61,887 nucleotides of DNA from Sphingomonadales bacterium. GTDB lineage: Bacteria > Pseudomonadota > Alphaproteobacteria > Sphingomonadales > Sphingomonadaceae. Shown here in pieces: positions 9,572 to 20,015 of this stretch; position 1 is the stretch's first letter; each line of letters starts with the position of its first letter. The stretch is from positions 1 through 61,887 of the forward strand of contig CANIRZ010000006.1 of the NCBI GenBank assembly GCA_947470185.1, in the 5' to 3' direction. The notes under the pieces are model-generated. The model was given only the letters and a program-made list of their open reading frames with translations. It was not told where the DNA came from and did not search any database. Both the position numbers and the translations under genes were made by a program.

Positions 9572-9886
9572 TCACTTCAGTGGAACGACAACCTCATCAG
9601 GGGCAACAACGTTCAATTCCTTGCGCATTAATTCCCCGGCCAAGTCGGGGTCTACATTATCCCGATCCAGCAATAACTGCCGGTTACGAAGAGCGTCTCG
9701 TTCCTTTTTTAATTTTGCCAACTCGATTTTCCGTTCGCCCAGTGCCGAACGATAATCGGTCCAGGCGATAATACCCGTCGGGCCAAGCAAGGCGTATGAT
9801 GCTATGCCAAGCAAGGCAAAAAGCGCCAGTGCGGGGCCAACAACCGATTTTAAATATTCGGGTTTTTTATTGCTGCGGACCATCAT
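9572..9886 (-). CDS. ftsB: FtsB/DivIC-family septum formation initiator
   Basis: This 104-residue bitopic protein has a short N-terminus, one transmembrane helix (about residues 16-34, VGPALALFALLGIASYALLG) and a coiled coil rich in Lys/Glu/Leu (ERKIELAKLKKERDAL region), ending in MRKELNVVAPDEVVVP. That layout is the FtsB/DivIC family, which links FtsQ/FtsL in the divisome. It sits between eno and pdhA, an order common in alphaproteobacteria. Two start codons (Met-Met) are adjacent; I use 9886. Confidence 0.88.
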   Translation of the reverse strand: MMVRSNKKPEYLKSVVGPALALFALLGIASYALLGPTGIIAWTDYRSALGERKIELAKLKKERDALRNRQLLLDRDNVDPDLAGELMRKELNVVAPDEVVVPLK

Positions 9887-9929
9887 TTAACTGAATCATA
9901 TTTTACACGAAATGGCAAGAAAATCGGGC

Positions 9930-11294
<1,365 letters not shown>

Positions 11295-11403
11295 TTAAAA
11301 CTAAATTTGCGGTGCTATAGTTGACTAAGGCACCCGCAATACAAATATCAGCTTTAGCAAGACATAAGCTTTCGCCACCCCATGTTACAAAGGAGTCATT
11401 TTT

Positions 11404-11937
11404 ATGGCCGAAACCCAAAAACCCAAAGCCGTCGCCAAACCTGCGCCAGCAAAGAAGTCGGCAAGCAAGCCAGCAACTGCCAAGCCTGCTGTTAAAACTA
11501 CAGCAAAGTCGGCGACCGCTGCTGCACCAAAGGCTGTGGCAAAAACACAACCGCCAAAGGGTGAGGCTGGCAACGTCAAAGCGAAGGTCAAATCGGGCAT
11601 GGATGATTTCAAAGCGCAGGCAACCGACAGCGTCCGCGCAGCCGCCACAAAGGGCAAGGATCGCGCCACCGAAGCTGTTGATAGCATCAGCAAGCTTATC
11701 CGCGACAGCGCAGGCACCATCGATGATAATGTTGGGAAGCAATATGGCGACTATGCCCGAAGCGCCGCCGATATGGTTGAGGGCTTTGCCGGTAAGATGG
11801 ATGCCAAAGATGTTGACGCGCTTGCGGAAGATGCTCGGCATTTCGTTCGCAAAAGCCCGGCTATCGCCATCGGTGCTGCTGCCGCAATTGGCTTTGTTCT
11901 GGCGCGGCTTGTGCGTTCGGGCGGGAAAGACGCGTAA
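11404..11937 (+). CDS. YqjD/DUF883-like membrane-anchored protein with Lys/Ala-rich N-terminus
   Basis: The 177-residue product has three parts. Residues 1-60 are an Ala/Lys/Pro-rich, histone-H1-like tract (repeats of AKP, AKK and AKS). The middle is a charged helical region. The C-terminus (DALAEDARHFVRKSPAIAIG..., then AAAIGFVLARLVRSG) matches the YqjD/ElaB/DUF883 tail-anchor layout, known in E. coli for inner-membrane proteins that bind ribosomes in stationary phase. A strong SD (AAAGGAG) precedes ATG 11404. It heads a co-directional set of five small genes. The basic tract may bind nucleic acid; this is inference. Confidence 0.7.
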   Translation: MAETQKPKAVAKPAPAKKSASKPATAKPAVKTTAKSATAAAPKAVAKTQPPKGEAGNVKAKVKSGMDDFKAQATDSVRAAATKGKDRATEAVDSISKLIRDSAGTIDDNVGKQYGDYARSAADMVEGFAGKMDAKDVDALAEDARHFVRKSPAIAIGAAAAIGFVLARLVRSGGKDA

Positions 11938-11992
11938 ATCTTAAACACGGGCGGCATTGCAAAATGCCGCCAATGATTGATAAGCGGGTCCA

Positions 11993-12391
11993 ATGAAGAC
12001 AGATGATCCCAAATATGATGCGGCAGAAGACATTGCGCCGCCTATTGAACCAACCGCCAGCGAGCAGGTTACGTTGGTAATGGAGGATCTGCGTGCAATG
12101 GTGAAGGCAGAGATGCGCTATCACCGTTCGCGGCTTGACTACAGCCGACATGTGTTGAGCTTGTCGTTCCGTTATGGGGCCATAGCAGCATTTGCATTTG
12201 GCGGCGCCTCTATCGCACTGGTTCTTGGCCTAGTGCTTACATTATCCCCTCTGATTGGGCCATTAGGGGCTACCTTGCTCGTAACCATCAGCTTTGTAAT
12301 CATTGGCCTCATCTTCGGGACGATGGCTCGAAAATGGATGCGGAAAGTTTACTTTCCGGAGATACAGAAAAATGTCGACGATCTTACCTGA
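11993..12391 (+). CDS. YqjE-like (phage-holin superfamily) membrane protein
   Basis: This 132-residue protein has an N-terminal acidic segment, an amphipathic helix (LVMEDLRAMVKAEMRYHRSRLDYSR) and two hydrophobic helices (about residues 60-83 and 89-110), then a basic C-terminus. This layout matches the PF07332/YqjE holin-like superfamily. In E. coli, yqjE follows yqjD as it does here. The name holin reflects fold similarity and no phage genes are nearby. Its last 20 bp overlap the next gene. Confidence 0.7.
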   Translation: MKTDDPKYDAAEDIAPPIEPTASEQVTLVMEDLRAMVKAEMRYHRSRLDYSRHVLSLSFRYGAIAAFAFGGASIALVLGLVLTLSPLIGPLGATLLVTISFVIIGLIFGTMARKWMRKVYFPEIQKNVDDLT

Positions 12392-12707
12392 AGAGCCGGG
12401 CGTTACGGACCGCGAAAGTGTCATTTTATCAAATGCAGAACGGCGTTACTTGCGACGCAAGTTCAACGACAGCTTGGCTGTGACGCGTGAGATTCTCAAT
12501 CCGCGAAATCAGCTCGCGCGTTTAGTTGAACGTAAAACGACACAAGCGAAACAGGTTGCAGGCGAAACAGTTCAAATTGTGAAACACAATGCGCCCGTAA
12601 TCGGTATAGTCGGAGTGGGCGCATTGTTGTTTGCGGCGCGCCGTCCGATTTCCCGTTGGATTTCTAGCCTGCGAGAAAGTAAAATCAAAACGCCCAGCAG
12701 CGATTAA
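12372..12707 (+). CDS. Small DUF3618/YqjK-like helical protein
   Basis: The 111-residue product from ATG 12372 overlaps the end of the YqjE-like gene by 20 bp. It carries a charged N-terminal helix (NAERRYLRRKFNDSLAVTR), an ILNPRNQLARLVERKT segment that resembles DUF3618-type sequences, and one hydrophobic helix (PVIGIVGVGALLFAARRP) with a basic end. By position and architecture it could be the YqjK counterpart of the cluster, but sequence support for that name is weak. An in-frame start at 12303 lies deep inside the preceding gene and is unlikely. Confidence 0.6.
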   Translation: MSTILPEEPGVTDRESVILSNAERRYLRRKFNDSLAVTREILNPRNQLARLVERKTTQAKQVAGETVQIVKHNAPVIGIVGVGALLFAARRPISRWISSLRESKIKTPSSD

Positions 12708-12721
12708 TATAGGAACGATAT

Positions 12722-13207
12722 ATGAGCAAGATTGGCGACAGCATCAAATCCGCAGCCGATAGCGCGAAGGCAAAAACCGCGCAGTCAAGTGTCGCGGCGC
12801 GTAAAAAAGCTTCGGCAGCTTTTGAAAAAGGCAAAGATACCGCGGTCTCAAGCGTTGAGCAGTCTAAGGTTATCGCACGCCAGGCGAAGGCAAAGACAAG
12901 CGAAGGTATCGACAAGAACCCGCTTGCGATGATCATAGGTGGGATTGCTATTGGAGCTATCGTCGGCGCGCTTCTTCCGCGCACGGAACGCGAAACAAAA
13001 ATTTTGGGCAAGACCGGCAAAAAGCTGAACAAGAAGACCCGTAAAATGGCAGAAGCTGCAAAGTTGGCGGGCATGAGCCACGTCGACACGCTCGGCCTCA
13101 ACGGCGATGCGGTGCGTGCGCAATTCAAAGAATTTGTTAGCAAGGCTGCTCTTGCGTTAAGGGCCGCTGGTCAAGCCGCCACCGAAGCGGCCAAGGAAAA
13201 GAATTAA
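12722..13207 (+). CDS. Hypothetical protein with one membrane helix and phasin/YqjD-like helices
   Basis: I do not recognise a precise family. The 161-residue product starts with Ala/Lys/Ser-rich amphipathic helix (KIGDSIKSAADSAKAKTAQ...), has one glycine-rich hydrophobic helix (PLAMIIGGIAIGAIVGALLP, about residues 63-82) and ends with a Lys/Ala-rich tail. The first half plus helix looks like DUF883/YqjD proteins, but the C-terminal extension of about 75 residues is extra. ATG 12722 follows a possible SD (AGGAACG). It belongs to the yqjDE-like cluster, 14 bp after its neighbour. Confidence 0.65.
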   Translation: MSKIGDSIKSAADSAKAKTAQSSVAARKKASAAFEKGKDTAVSSVEQSKVIARQAKAKTSEGIDKNPLAMIIGGIAIGAIVGALLPRTERETKILGKTGKKLNKKTRKMAEAAKLAGMSHVDTLGLNGDAVRAQFKEFVSKAALALRAAGQAATEAAKEKN

Positions 13208-13217
13208 GGATAGTTTT

Positions 13218-13436
13218 TTGAACGATACAAAATTGCATCTGGTTTTTGGTGGCCGCGTTAAAAACCCACAGACATTGAAATTTACTGACCTCGAAAATCT
13301 GGATATAGTCGGCATGTTCCCGGATTATGCCAGTGCCGAGGAGGCATGGAGGGGCGCGGCCCAGCGAACAGTTGATGATGCCGAAATGAAATATGTCGTG
13401 GTGCACTTGCATAAGCTTTTGCAGCCGGAAGGCTGA
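13218..13436 (+). CDS. DUF4170 family small protein
   Basis: The 72-residue product has the compact layout of the DUF4170 family of alphaproteobacteria: LHLVFGGRV at the start, then MFPDYASAEEAWRGAAQRTVDDAEMKYVVVHLHKLL (read in two blocks). The function of the family is unknown. The start is TTG at 13218, supported by AAGGA 7 nt upstream. It is the last gene of the co-directional 11.4-13.4 kb set and converges on the rhomboid gene, 19 bp apart. Confidence 0.75.
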   Translation: MNDTKLHLVFGGRVKNPQTLKFTDLENLDIVGMFPDYASAEEAWRGAAQRTVDDAEMKYVVVHLHKLLQPEG

Positions 13437-13455
13437 CTAAACTGAGGTAGCTTGA

Positions 13456-14118
13456 TTACGCGCTTCGGTATCGCCACAACAACATTGGTCGCGCCAGAAG
13501 CAATCCTGCTATAAACCCACCAATGTGCGACCAGATTGCAATGGCGACACCAATTCCAGGGCCAACAAACCCCAAAGCTAGATTTAGACCCACCCACGCT
13601 AAAGTGAGATGGAAAGGCCGCGCATAAGCGGCGGGAATTGGTCCCCATGCCTTCGGCTTGTTGTTCGGAAACAACAGCGCATAAGCGCCAATAACGCCCG
13701 ATATGGCTCCGCTTGCACCAATGGCTGGCGCCATCATGTCGATGGATAACGGCAATGCCATAAACGACGCCAGCCATTCTGTTGCGGTGGCAGCGTAGGC
13801 AGACAAGAAATACAGGGACAGGTATAGGCCGCTGCCCAAAACGCGCTCCACCATTTTTCCAATCAGCAGCAACGTAAGCATGTTCATCAACACATGCGTT
13901 ATGCCTCCGTGCAGAAAAGCTGCCGACAACGGCGTCAAATATGTCGGAACCAAAAAACCGGTGTCCGGAAACGCCACAGCAACGTTGCTAAAGCGGATGG
14001 GGAAAAATCCACCCGCCATCACCGCATAGTTCCACCAAGACGGGACCAGCAAAACAGCCGCTATCACCAAATTGATAATGACCAATTTATTTGTAACGGG
14101 CCCACGCGGAAACTGCAT
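13456..14118 (-). CDS. Rhomboid family intramembrane serine protease
   Basis: This 220-residue multi-pass membrane protein has the core rhomboid motifs: HGGITHVLMNM (the HxxxxHxxxN pattern) in the second core helix, the nucleophile motif GASGAISG, and the catalytic His in a later helix within WSHIGGFIAG. Rhomboids cleave transmembrane substrates within the bilayer. It is the last gene of the minus-strand carA-carB-greA-rhomboid run, 36 bp after greA. Substrates cannot be inferred. Confidence 0.9.
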   Translation of the reverse strand: MQFPRGPVTNKLVIINLVIAAVLLVPSWWNYAVMAGGFFPIRFSNVAVAFPDTGFLVPTYLTPLSAAFLHGGITHVLMNMLTLLLIGKMVERVLGSGLYLSLYFLSAYAATATEWLASFMALPLSIDMMAPAIGASGAISGVIGAYALLFPNNKPKAWGPIPAAYARPFHLTLAWVGLNLALGFVGPGIGVAIAIWSHIGGFIAGLLLARPMLLWRYRSA

Positions 14119-14154
14119 ATCAGGCCACTCAGCGCTTCACACAGAAGCGCATGA

Positions 14155-14631
14155 TCAGATAAACTCGATTTTAGAAACGAGGTAATATTTGTCGCCAGAC
14201 GGCACCGTAACCTCGATTTCGTCCTCGACAATGCGTCCAATGAGCGCGCGCCCCAATGGCGAATTGTAGGAGATACGGCCCGCTTTTGCATCTGCTTCGG
14301 TTTCACCGACCAGTTGGTAGCGGACTGGCTTGTCATTTTCGTCCATCAAGCTGACAGTTGCACCGAAGACGATTTTGTCACCAGATAATGTTGAAGGGTC
14401 GATGATCTGCGCACGGCCGATCTTGTCCTCAATCTCGGAAATAGAGGCCTCAACCTGCCCCTGGCGTTCCTTGGCAGCATGATATTCGGCATTTTCCGAC
14501 AAATCGCCATGCGCGCGTGCTTCCTCGATTGCTTCCACAATCATCGGACGCTCGTCACGAAGGCGCTTCAGGTCGGTCGTCAGCTTTTCATAGCCTTCGG
14601 CCAACATCGGATATTTCTCAAAACTCGCCAT
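14155..14631 (-). CDS. greA: Transcription elongation factor GreA
   Basis: GreA rescues backtracked RNA polymerase by stimulating transcript cleavage. The product from ATG 14631 has 158 residues, the standard length. The N-terminal coiled coil ([42 protein letters not shown], seen in two parts) includes the [13 protein letters not shown] tip region. The C-terminal FKBP-like domain ends with the conserved [10 protein letters not shown] 19-residue upstream extension in frame is not part of the family. It lies 98 bp downstream of carB, an arrangement common in alphaproteobacteria. Confidence 0.95.
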   Translation of the reverse strand: MASFEKYPMLAEGYEKLTTDLKRLRDERPMIVEAIEEARAHGDLSENAEYHAAKERQGQVEASISEIEDKIGRAQIIDPSTLSGDKIVFGATVSLMDENDKPVRYQLVGETEADAKAGRISYNSPLGRALIGRIVEDEIEVTVPSGDKYYLVSKIEFI

Positions 14632-14729
14632 CAGGCTAAAACCCTTCGTCACAAAAACGTCCCCACCGGACGAATGATGACCATCCATCCGATATGCAGC
14701 TCAATTGTTGGGGAAAGATACTGCTCGTG

Positions 14730-17700
14730 TTAGTAATAGTCTTGAAGTGGCCGAACTTCAAGTTGCCGTTGTTGCAGCGCGGCAATCGCCTGTGCAACTG
14801 CGACGCTGCCCGCAGCCGTGGTATATTGCGAAACCTTGCCCGCCAACGCGGAACGGCGAATTTCTTCGCTGTCCTTCAGGCTCTGCCAACCTTCTGTTGT
14901 GTTAAAGATAAGTTGAATCTCGCCATCCTTGATCTTGTCGACTATGTGCGGACGACCCTGTGCGACCTTGTTGACGCGCTCAACCTCTATGCCCTGCGCC
15001 AACAGATAGTCTGCCGTGCCGCCGGTCGCACAAACGGTAAATCCACACGCAATCGCTTGACGGACCGCAGGAACAATGACCGGCTTGTCTGTGTCTTTGA
15101 CTGAAACAAACAATTTCCCGCTCATCGGTGGCGGCATACGTGCCCCGATTTGCGATTTGGCAAAGGCGGTCGCAAAATCACGGTCAATGCCCATGACTTC
15201 TCCGGTGGACTTCATTTCTGGCGAAAGCACTGGGTCAACCCCGGGGAAGCGGTCAAACGGGAATACAGCCTCTTTCACTGCGATATAATCGATATCGAGA
15301 TTGATCGGCGGCAAATCCTTTAGCTTCTCGCCTGCCATGACGCGGGCGGCAATCTTGGCGATTGGCGCGCCGATTGCCTTTGCCACGAATGGCACCGTAC
15401 GGCTGGCGCGCGGATTTACCTCAATCAGGTAAACCTCATTATCCTTGACCGCAAACTGGATATTCATCAGGCCGCGCACATGCAAGTTCACTGCAAGCAA
15501 TTCAGTTTGCCGGCGAATTTCGGCAATTATGTCCGCCTGCAGACTGTAAGGCGGGATGGTGCACGCAGAATCGCCGCTGTGCACGCCTGCTTCCTCGATA
15601 TGCTGCAAGATGCCAGCGACGACAACCTCGTCGCCATCGCACAGCGCATCCACATCAACCTCAATAGCATCGCGTAAATAGCTGTCGATAAGGACTGGCG
15701 AGTCGCCCGATACGATCACCGCAGTCTGGATGTAGTTTTCCAATTGCGCCTGCGTGTCGACGATTTCCATCGCGCGGCCGCCAAGCACGTAGGATGGCCG
15801 CATCAAGACAGGATAGCCGATGGTGTCAGCAACTTTGATGGCCTCATCCCGACTACGCGCAATGCCGTTTTCTGGCTGCTTGAGGTTGAGCTTGTTGATG
15901 AGCGCGGCAAAACGTTCGCGATCCTCCGCCAAGTCGATAGCGTCGGGTGATGTGCCCAATATCGGTATACCCGCTGCCTCTAGCGCTTTGGCCAAGTTCA
16001 AAGGCGTTTGCCCGCCAAACTGAACGATGACGCCCTTTAACGTTCCATTTTGTTGCTCAACATGCAGGATTTCAAGCACGTCTTCGGCCGTCAGCGGTTC
16101 GAAATACAGGCGATCCGACGTATCATAATCGGTCGACACGGTTTCTGGGTTACAGTTAACCATGATCGTCTCATAACCTGCATCTGCCAATGCAAAGCAT
16201 GCGTGGACGCAGCAATAGTCGAATTCAATCCCCTGCCCGATGCGGTTCGGACCACCACCCAAAATCACGATTTTTTCGCGATCCGTAGGCGCGCTCTCGC
16301 ATTCTGGCACGCCAAAGCTTGGCGCTTCGTACGTCGAATACATATAAGGCGTTTTCGCCTCAAATTCGGCAGCGCATGTGTCAATGCGCTTGAACACCGG
16401 TCGCACGCCGAGTTTATGCCGCAGCGCACGCACTTCCATTTCGGTGACAGCACCCGCCATCGCGCGAGCGGCTTGCATAGCAATGCCAGAACCACGGCGG
16501 ATGGCAGTCTCCATCCCCGGACGCACATTGACCGATTCCACCGCCAGATAAGCCAGACGTTTGTCAGAAAAGCCCATGGCTTTCAGGCGACGCAGCGCTT
16601 CCGCCGTATTGGGCAGCCCGTTGTTCTTAACATCATTCTCGGCGGCAATGATTTCCTCAAGCCGTTCGAGGAACCATGGGTCGAACTTCGCAATTGCGTG
16701 GATCTCAGCTACGCTCATGCCCTCACGCAGCGCTTGTGCCGCAACCAGCAAGCGGTCAGGCGTCGCACGGCTTAGCTCGGCAGACAGTTCATCCTTGGAA
16801 GCGCCCTTAAGCGCGTCGATATAGTTGAAGCCCGACAGACCCGTTTCCAGACCACGCAGCGCCTTTTGCATGCTTTCATGGATGTTGCGGCCAATCGCCA
16901 TAACTTCGCCCACAGACTTCATGGCCGTGTGGAGAAGCGGTTCGGCACCCTTAAACTTTTCAAAGGCAAAGCGCGGGATTTTTGTGACGACATAATCAAT
17001 CGTCGGTTCAAACGATGCGGGCGTTGCGCCCGTAATGTCGTTGGTAATCTCGTCGAGCGTATAGCCCACCGCCAGCTTCGCCGCGACCTTGGCAATCGGG
17101 AAACCCGTCGCCTTTGACGCAAGCGCCGAAGACCGCGAGACGCGCGGGTTCATCTCGATGACGATCAAGCGGCCATCGGCGGGATTGACCGCAAACTGTA
17201 CGTTGGAGCCACCTGTTTCTACGCCGATTTCACGCAAGCAAGCTATGCTGGCATTGCGCATGATCTGATATTCTTTATCCGTCAGCGTCAGCGCTGGCGC
17301 GACGGTAATGGAATCGCCGGTATGCACGCCCATCGGGTCAATGTTTTCGATCGAGCAGATGATGATGGCGTTGTCCGCGCGGTCACGCACGACTTCCATC
17401 TCATATTCCTTCCAACCGAGCAGCGATTCTTCAATCAGCACTTCAGTGGTTGGCGAGGCATCAAGCCCGCCCGTGACGATCTTGATAAATTCGTCGCGAT
17501 TATACGCAATCCCACCGCCTGTGCCGCCCATGGTGAAGCTTGGGCGGATGATCGATGGCAGGCCGGTGCGTTCCAGAACCTCAAGCGCCTCTTCCAGCGA
17601 ATGCGCGATACCCGACCGTGCGGATTCCAGACCAATTTTGGTCATGGCGTCGCGAAATTTGATCCGGTCCTCGGCCTTATCAATCGCCTCGGCATCGGCG

Positions 17701-18050
17701 CCGATCATCTCGACACCATATTTCGCCAGCGTACCATCGTTGAACAACGCCAAAGCGACGTTCAGCGCGGTCTGCCCACCCATGGTCGGCAACACCGCGT
17801 CGGGGCGTTCTTTTTCAATGATCTTGGCGACGATTTCGGGGGTAATTGGCTCAACATAAGTCGCGTCGGCCATATCCGGATCGGTCATGATCGTCGCCGG
17901 GTTCGAATTGACGAGGATGATGCGATAGCCCTCTTCGCGCAGCGCCTTACACGCCTGCGTTCCCGAATAATCAAACTCGCACGCCTGCCCGATAATGATG
18001 GGGCCAGCGCCGATGATAAGGATAGATTTTATGTCAGTACGTTTGGGCAT
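14730..18050 (-). CDS. carB: Carbamoyl-phosphate synthase large subunit
   Basis: CarB makes carbamoyl phosphate for arginine and pyrimidine synthesis from bicarbonate, ATP and ammonia channelled from CarA. The 1106-residue product shows the duplicated architecture: the first ATP-grasp half ([47 protein letters not shown]), an oligomerisation region around 400-550, the second half ([30 protein letters not shown]) and a C-terminal MGS-like regulatory domain ([12 protein letters not shown]). CarA lies 105 bp upstream. Several long open frames on the opposite strand inside this gene are antisense shadows. Confidence 0.97.
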   Translation of the reverse strand: MPKRTDIKSILIIGAGPIIIGQACEFDYSGTQACKALREEGYRIILVNSNPATIMTDPDMADATYVEPITPEIVAKIIEKERPDAVLPTMGGQTALNVALALFNDGTLAKYGVEMIGADAEAIDKAEDRIKFRDAMTKIGLESARSGIAHSLEEALEVLERTGLPSIIRPSFTMGGTGGGIAYNRDEFIKIVTGGLDASPTTEVLIEESLLGWKEYEMEVVRDRADNAIIICSIENIDPMGVHTGDSITVAPALTLTDKEYQIMRNASIACLREIGVETGGSNVQFAVNPADGRLIVIEMNPRVSRSSALASKATGFPIAKVAAKLAVGYTLDEITNDITGATPASFEPTIDYVVTKIPRFAFEKFKGAEPLLHTAMKSVGEVMAIGRNIHESMQKALRGLETGLSGFNYIDALKGASKDELSAELSRATPDRLLVAAQALREGMSVAEIHAIAKFDPWFLERLEEIIAAENDVKNNGLPNTAEALRRLKAMGFSDKRLAYLAVESVNVRPGMETAIRRGSGIAMQAARAMAGAVTEMEVRALRHKLGVRPVFKRIDTCAAEFEAKTPYMYSTYEAPSFGVPECESAPTDREKIVILGGGPNRIGQGIEFDYCCVHACFALADAGYETIMVNCNPETVSTDYDTSDRLYFEPLTAEDVLEILHVEQQNGTLKGVIVQFGGQTPLNLAKALEAAGIPILGTSPDAIDLAEDRERFAALINKLNLKQPENGIARSRDEAIKVADTIGYPVLMRPSYVLGGRAMEIVDTQAQLENYIQTAVIVSGDSPVLIDSYLRDAIEVDVDALCDGDEVVVAGILQHIEEAGVHSGDSACTIPPYSLQADIIAEIRRQTELLAVNLHVRGLMNIQFAVKDNEVYLIEVNPRASRTVPFVAKAIGAPIAKIAARVMAGEKLKDLPPINLDIDYIAVKEAVFPFDRFPGVDPVLSPEMKSTGEVMGIDRDFATAFAKSQIGARMPPPMSGKLFVSVKDTDKPVIVPAVRQAIACGFTVCATGGTADYLLAQGIEVERVNKVAQGRPHIVDKIKDGEIQLIFNTTEGWQSLKDSEEIRRSALAGKVSQYTTAAGSVAVAQAIAALQQRQLEVRPLQDYY

Positions 18051-18155
18051 TTTAATTCATATTTCCAAAAACCCTGGCTGTCCGATCATGACTATGACGA
18101 GGTGTGGAGGAGATCGTTGCGCGGATCATTAAAAACGGATCATGTATCATGCGGC

Positions 18156-19313
18156 TCATCCCATCATCCCCGCGAATTTCTTGAACAGATAATGACTGTC
18201 CTGCGGGCCGGGTGAGGCTTCGGGGTGATATTGCACACTAAACGCTGGTTGGTCGGCAAGTTCGAAGCCGCAATTGCTGCCGTCGAACAGGCTGATATGC
18301 GTTGCCTTGGCGTTCGCGGGCAAGGTTGCTGCGTCTACCGCAAAGCCATGGTTCATGCTGGTGATCTCAACCGCGCCGTCGATGAGGCGCTTGACCGGAT
18401 GGTTTGCGCCGCGATGGCCTTGATGCATCTTCTCGGTCTTTGCCCCGACAGCGAGGCCAAGCATCTGATGCCCCAAGCAAATACCGAACAACGGCTTTTT
18501 GGTTTCCAGCCATTTTTTGATCACGGGCACGGCATACACACCCGTCGCTGCCGGATCGCCGGGGCCGTTCGACAGGAACAAGCCGTCGGGCGCGTGGCCC
18601 ATGATTTCCTCAAACGTCGCAGTTGCGGTAACGATCGTTACATCGCAGCCTACATCCACCAGATTGCGTAGGATATTGTGTTTGATACCATAGTCGATGG
18701 CGACGACCTTTTTGCGCCCCTTGGCTGGCGCTGCGTAACCCGCACCCAACTTCCAAAGCCCTTGGTCCCAGCCATAAGTCTGCAACGTCGTTACATCCTT
18801 CGCAAGGTCCATGCCTTCCAACCCAGCCCAGGCCTTCGCCCGCGCCAACATGGCCGGCACATCGAAATCACCGCTGGCGGAGTGCGCGATCACGGCATTT
18901 GGCGCACCAGCGACGCGGATAAGCCGAGTTAGCGCGCGGGTATCGATGCCCGATATGCCGATGCGACCATTGGCCTTCATCCATGCGTCAAAATGCTGCG
19001 TACTGCGGAAATTTGATGGGTCGGTCACGTCTTGCCGGACAATCGCGCCCAAGGCATGCGCGTTTAGCGCCTCGACATCCTCTGGGTTCGTGCCAACATT
19101 GCCGATATGGGGAAAGGTGAAGTTGATGATTTGCCCGGCATAAGAGGGGTCCGTCATCACTTCCTGATAACCCGTCATTGCGGTGTTGAAGCATACTTCG
19201 CCCACCGCTTGGCCCTCTGCGCCAAAGCCCCTGCCCCAGACAACTTCCCCGGACGCCAGAACCAATACCCCCGTCGCTCCAGAAGGCGCGCGCAAAGAGT
19301 TGGGGTCGGCCAT
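18156..19313 (-). CDS. carA: Carbamoyl-phosphate synthase small (glutaminase) subunit
   Basis: CarA hydrolyses glutamine and passes ammonia to CarB. The 385-residue product has the CPSase small-chain N-terminal domain (GEVCFNTAMTGYQEVMTDPSYAGQIINFT region) and a class I glutamine amidotransferase domain with the nucleophile in FGICLGHQMLG and the His/Glu pair in VQYHPEASPGP. ATG 19313 is preceded by AGGAG about 11 nt upstream. It is the first gene of the minus-strand run and is divergent from yqeY. Confidence 0.96.
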   Translation of the reverse strand: MADPNSLRAPSGATGVLVLASGEVVWGRGFGAEGQAVGEVCFNTAMTGYQEVMTDPSYAGQIINFTFPHIGNVGTNPEDVEALNAHALGAIVRQDVTDPSNFRSTQHFDAWMKANGRIGISGIDTRALTRLIRVAGAPNAVIAHSASGDFDVPAMLARAKAWAGLEGMDLAKDVTTLQTYGWDQGLWKLGAGYAAPAKGRKKVVAIDYGIKHNILRNLVDVGCDVTIVTATATFEEIMGHAPDGLFLSNGPGDPAATGVYAVPVIKKWLETKKPLFGICLGHQMLGLAVGAKTEKMHQGHRGANHPVKRLIDGAVEITSMNHGFAVDAATLPANAKATHISLFDGSNCGFELADQPAFSVQYHPEASPGPQDSHYLFKKFAGMMG

Positions 19314-19530
19314 GATGGGGTCGCTCCTGATAAACAGATTACAGCAATGTCGCTAAGGCACCGCGCCTAGAGATGGTCGGCACCAGCGTCAATGCCAATC
19401 TCGCCAACCTGAACGCGTTTCGGCATCTTAACTGTGGATGAAACCGGATTAAGACCCTCAACCCAAGTTCCGGGTGACGGAATCTGGATGTTGGTCTAAC
19501 AGTATCCTCCATCAAAATTCGGAACCTAAT

Positions 19531-19983
19531 ATGATTCGTGACACCATAAAAGCCGCCCAGATCACTGCCATGAAGGCAGGCGAGAAAGACCGGCTGGCCG
19601 CCGTGCGCCTGATCCTCGCCAAGATCAAAGACCGTGACATTGAATTGCGCACGGCATCGCAACTGCCCGATGATGACGCGATGGTCGTTGAGGTCATGCA
19701 AAAAATGATCAAGCAGCGCCGCGAATCAATCGCGCTTTATGAACAGGGCGGCCGCGCAGAGCTGGCGGCGGTTGAGGCGGCTGAACTTGTAATCATCGAA
19801 GAATTTCTGCCCGCGCAGTTGAGCGACGCGGAAACCAGCGCGGCGATTGAAGGTATCAAGACAGAACTTGGCGCTGAGAGCCTGAAAGACATGGGCCGCG
19901 TGATGGCAACGTTGAAAGAGCGCCATGGTCCGCAGCTCGACATGAGCAAGGCCAGTGGGCTGGTGAAAGCGGCCTTGAGTTGA
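19531..19983 (+). CDS. GatB/YqeY domain protein
   Basis: The 150-residue protein matches the YqeY family, similar to the tail domain of the GatB amidotransferase subunit (MIRDTIKAAQITAMKAGEKDR, IKQRRESIALYEQGGR, then LKERHGPQLDMSKASGLVK). The exact role of stand-alone YqeY is unsettled; it may bind tRNA. The ATG at 19531 is preferred to an upstream in-frame codon at 19474, which would add 19 residues unlike the family. It precedes dnaG and rpoD by a short gap, a conserved grouping. Confidence 0.88.
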   Translation: MIRDTIKAAQITAMKAGEKDRLAAVRLILAKIKDRDIELRTASQLPDDDAMVVEVMQKMIKQRRESIALYEQGGRAELAAVEAAELVIIEEFLPAQLSDAETSAAIEGIKTELGAESLKDMGRVMATLKERHGPQLDMSKASGLVKAALS

Positions 19984-20015
19984 TATTTGGGGCAGACATT
20001 ACAGGACGGCGATAG

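Noticed and set aside
11993-12391. Prophage holin
   Set aside because: Only the superfamily name suggests phage; no lysin, capsid or tail genes are present and the context matches yqjDE.
17322-18215. 297-codon open frame antisense to carB
   Set aside because: It lies opposite strongly conserved carB coding sequence; composition is His/Arg-rich as expected for an antisense shadow.
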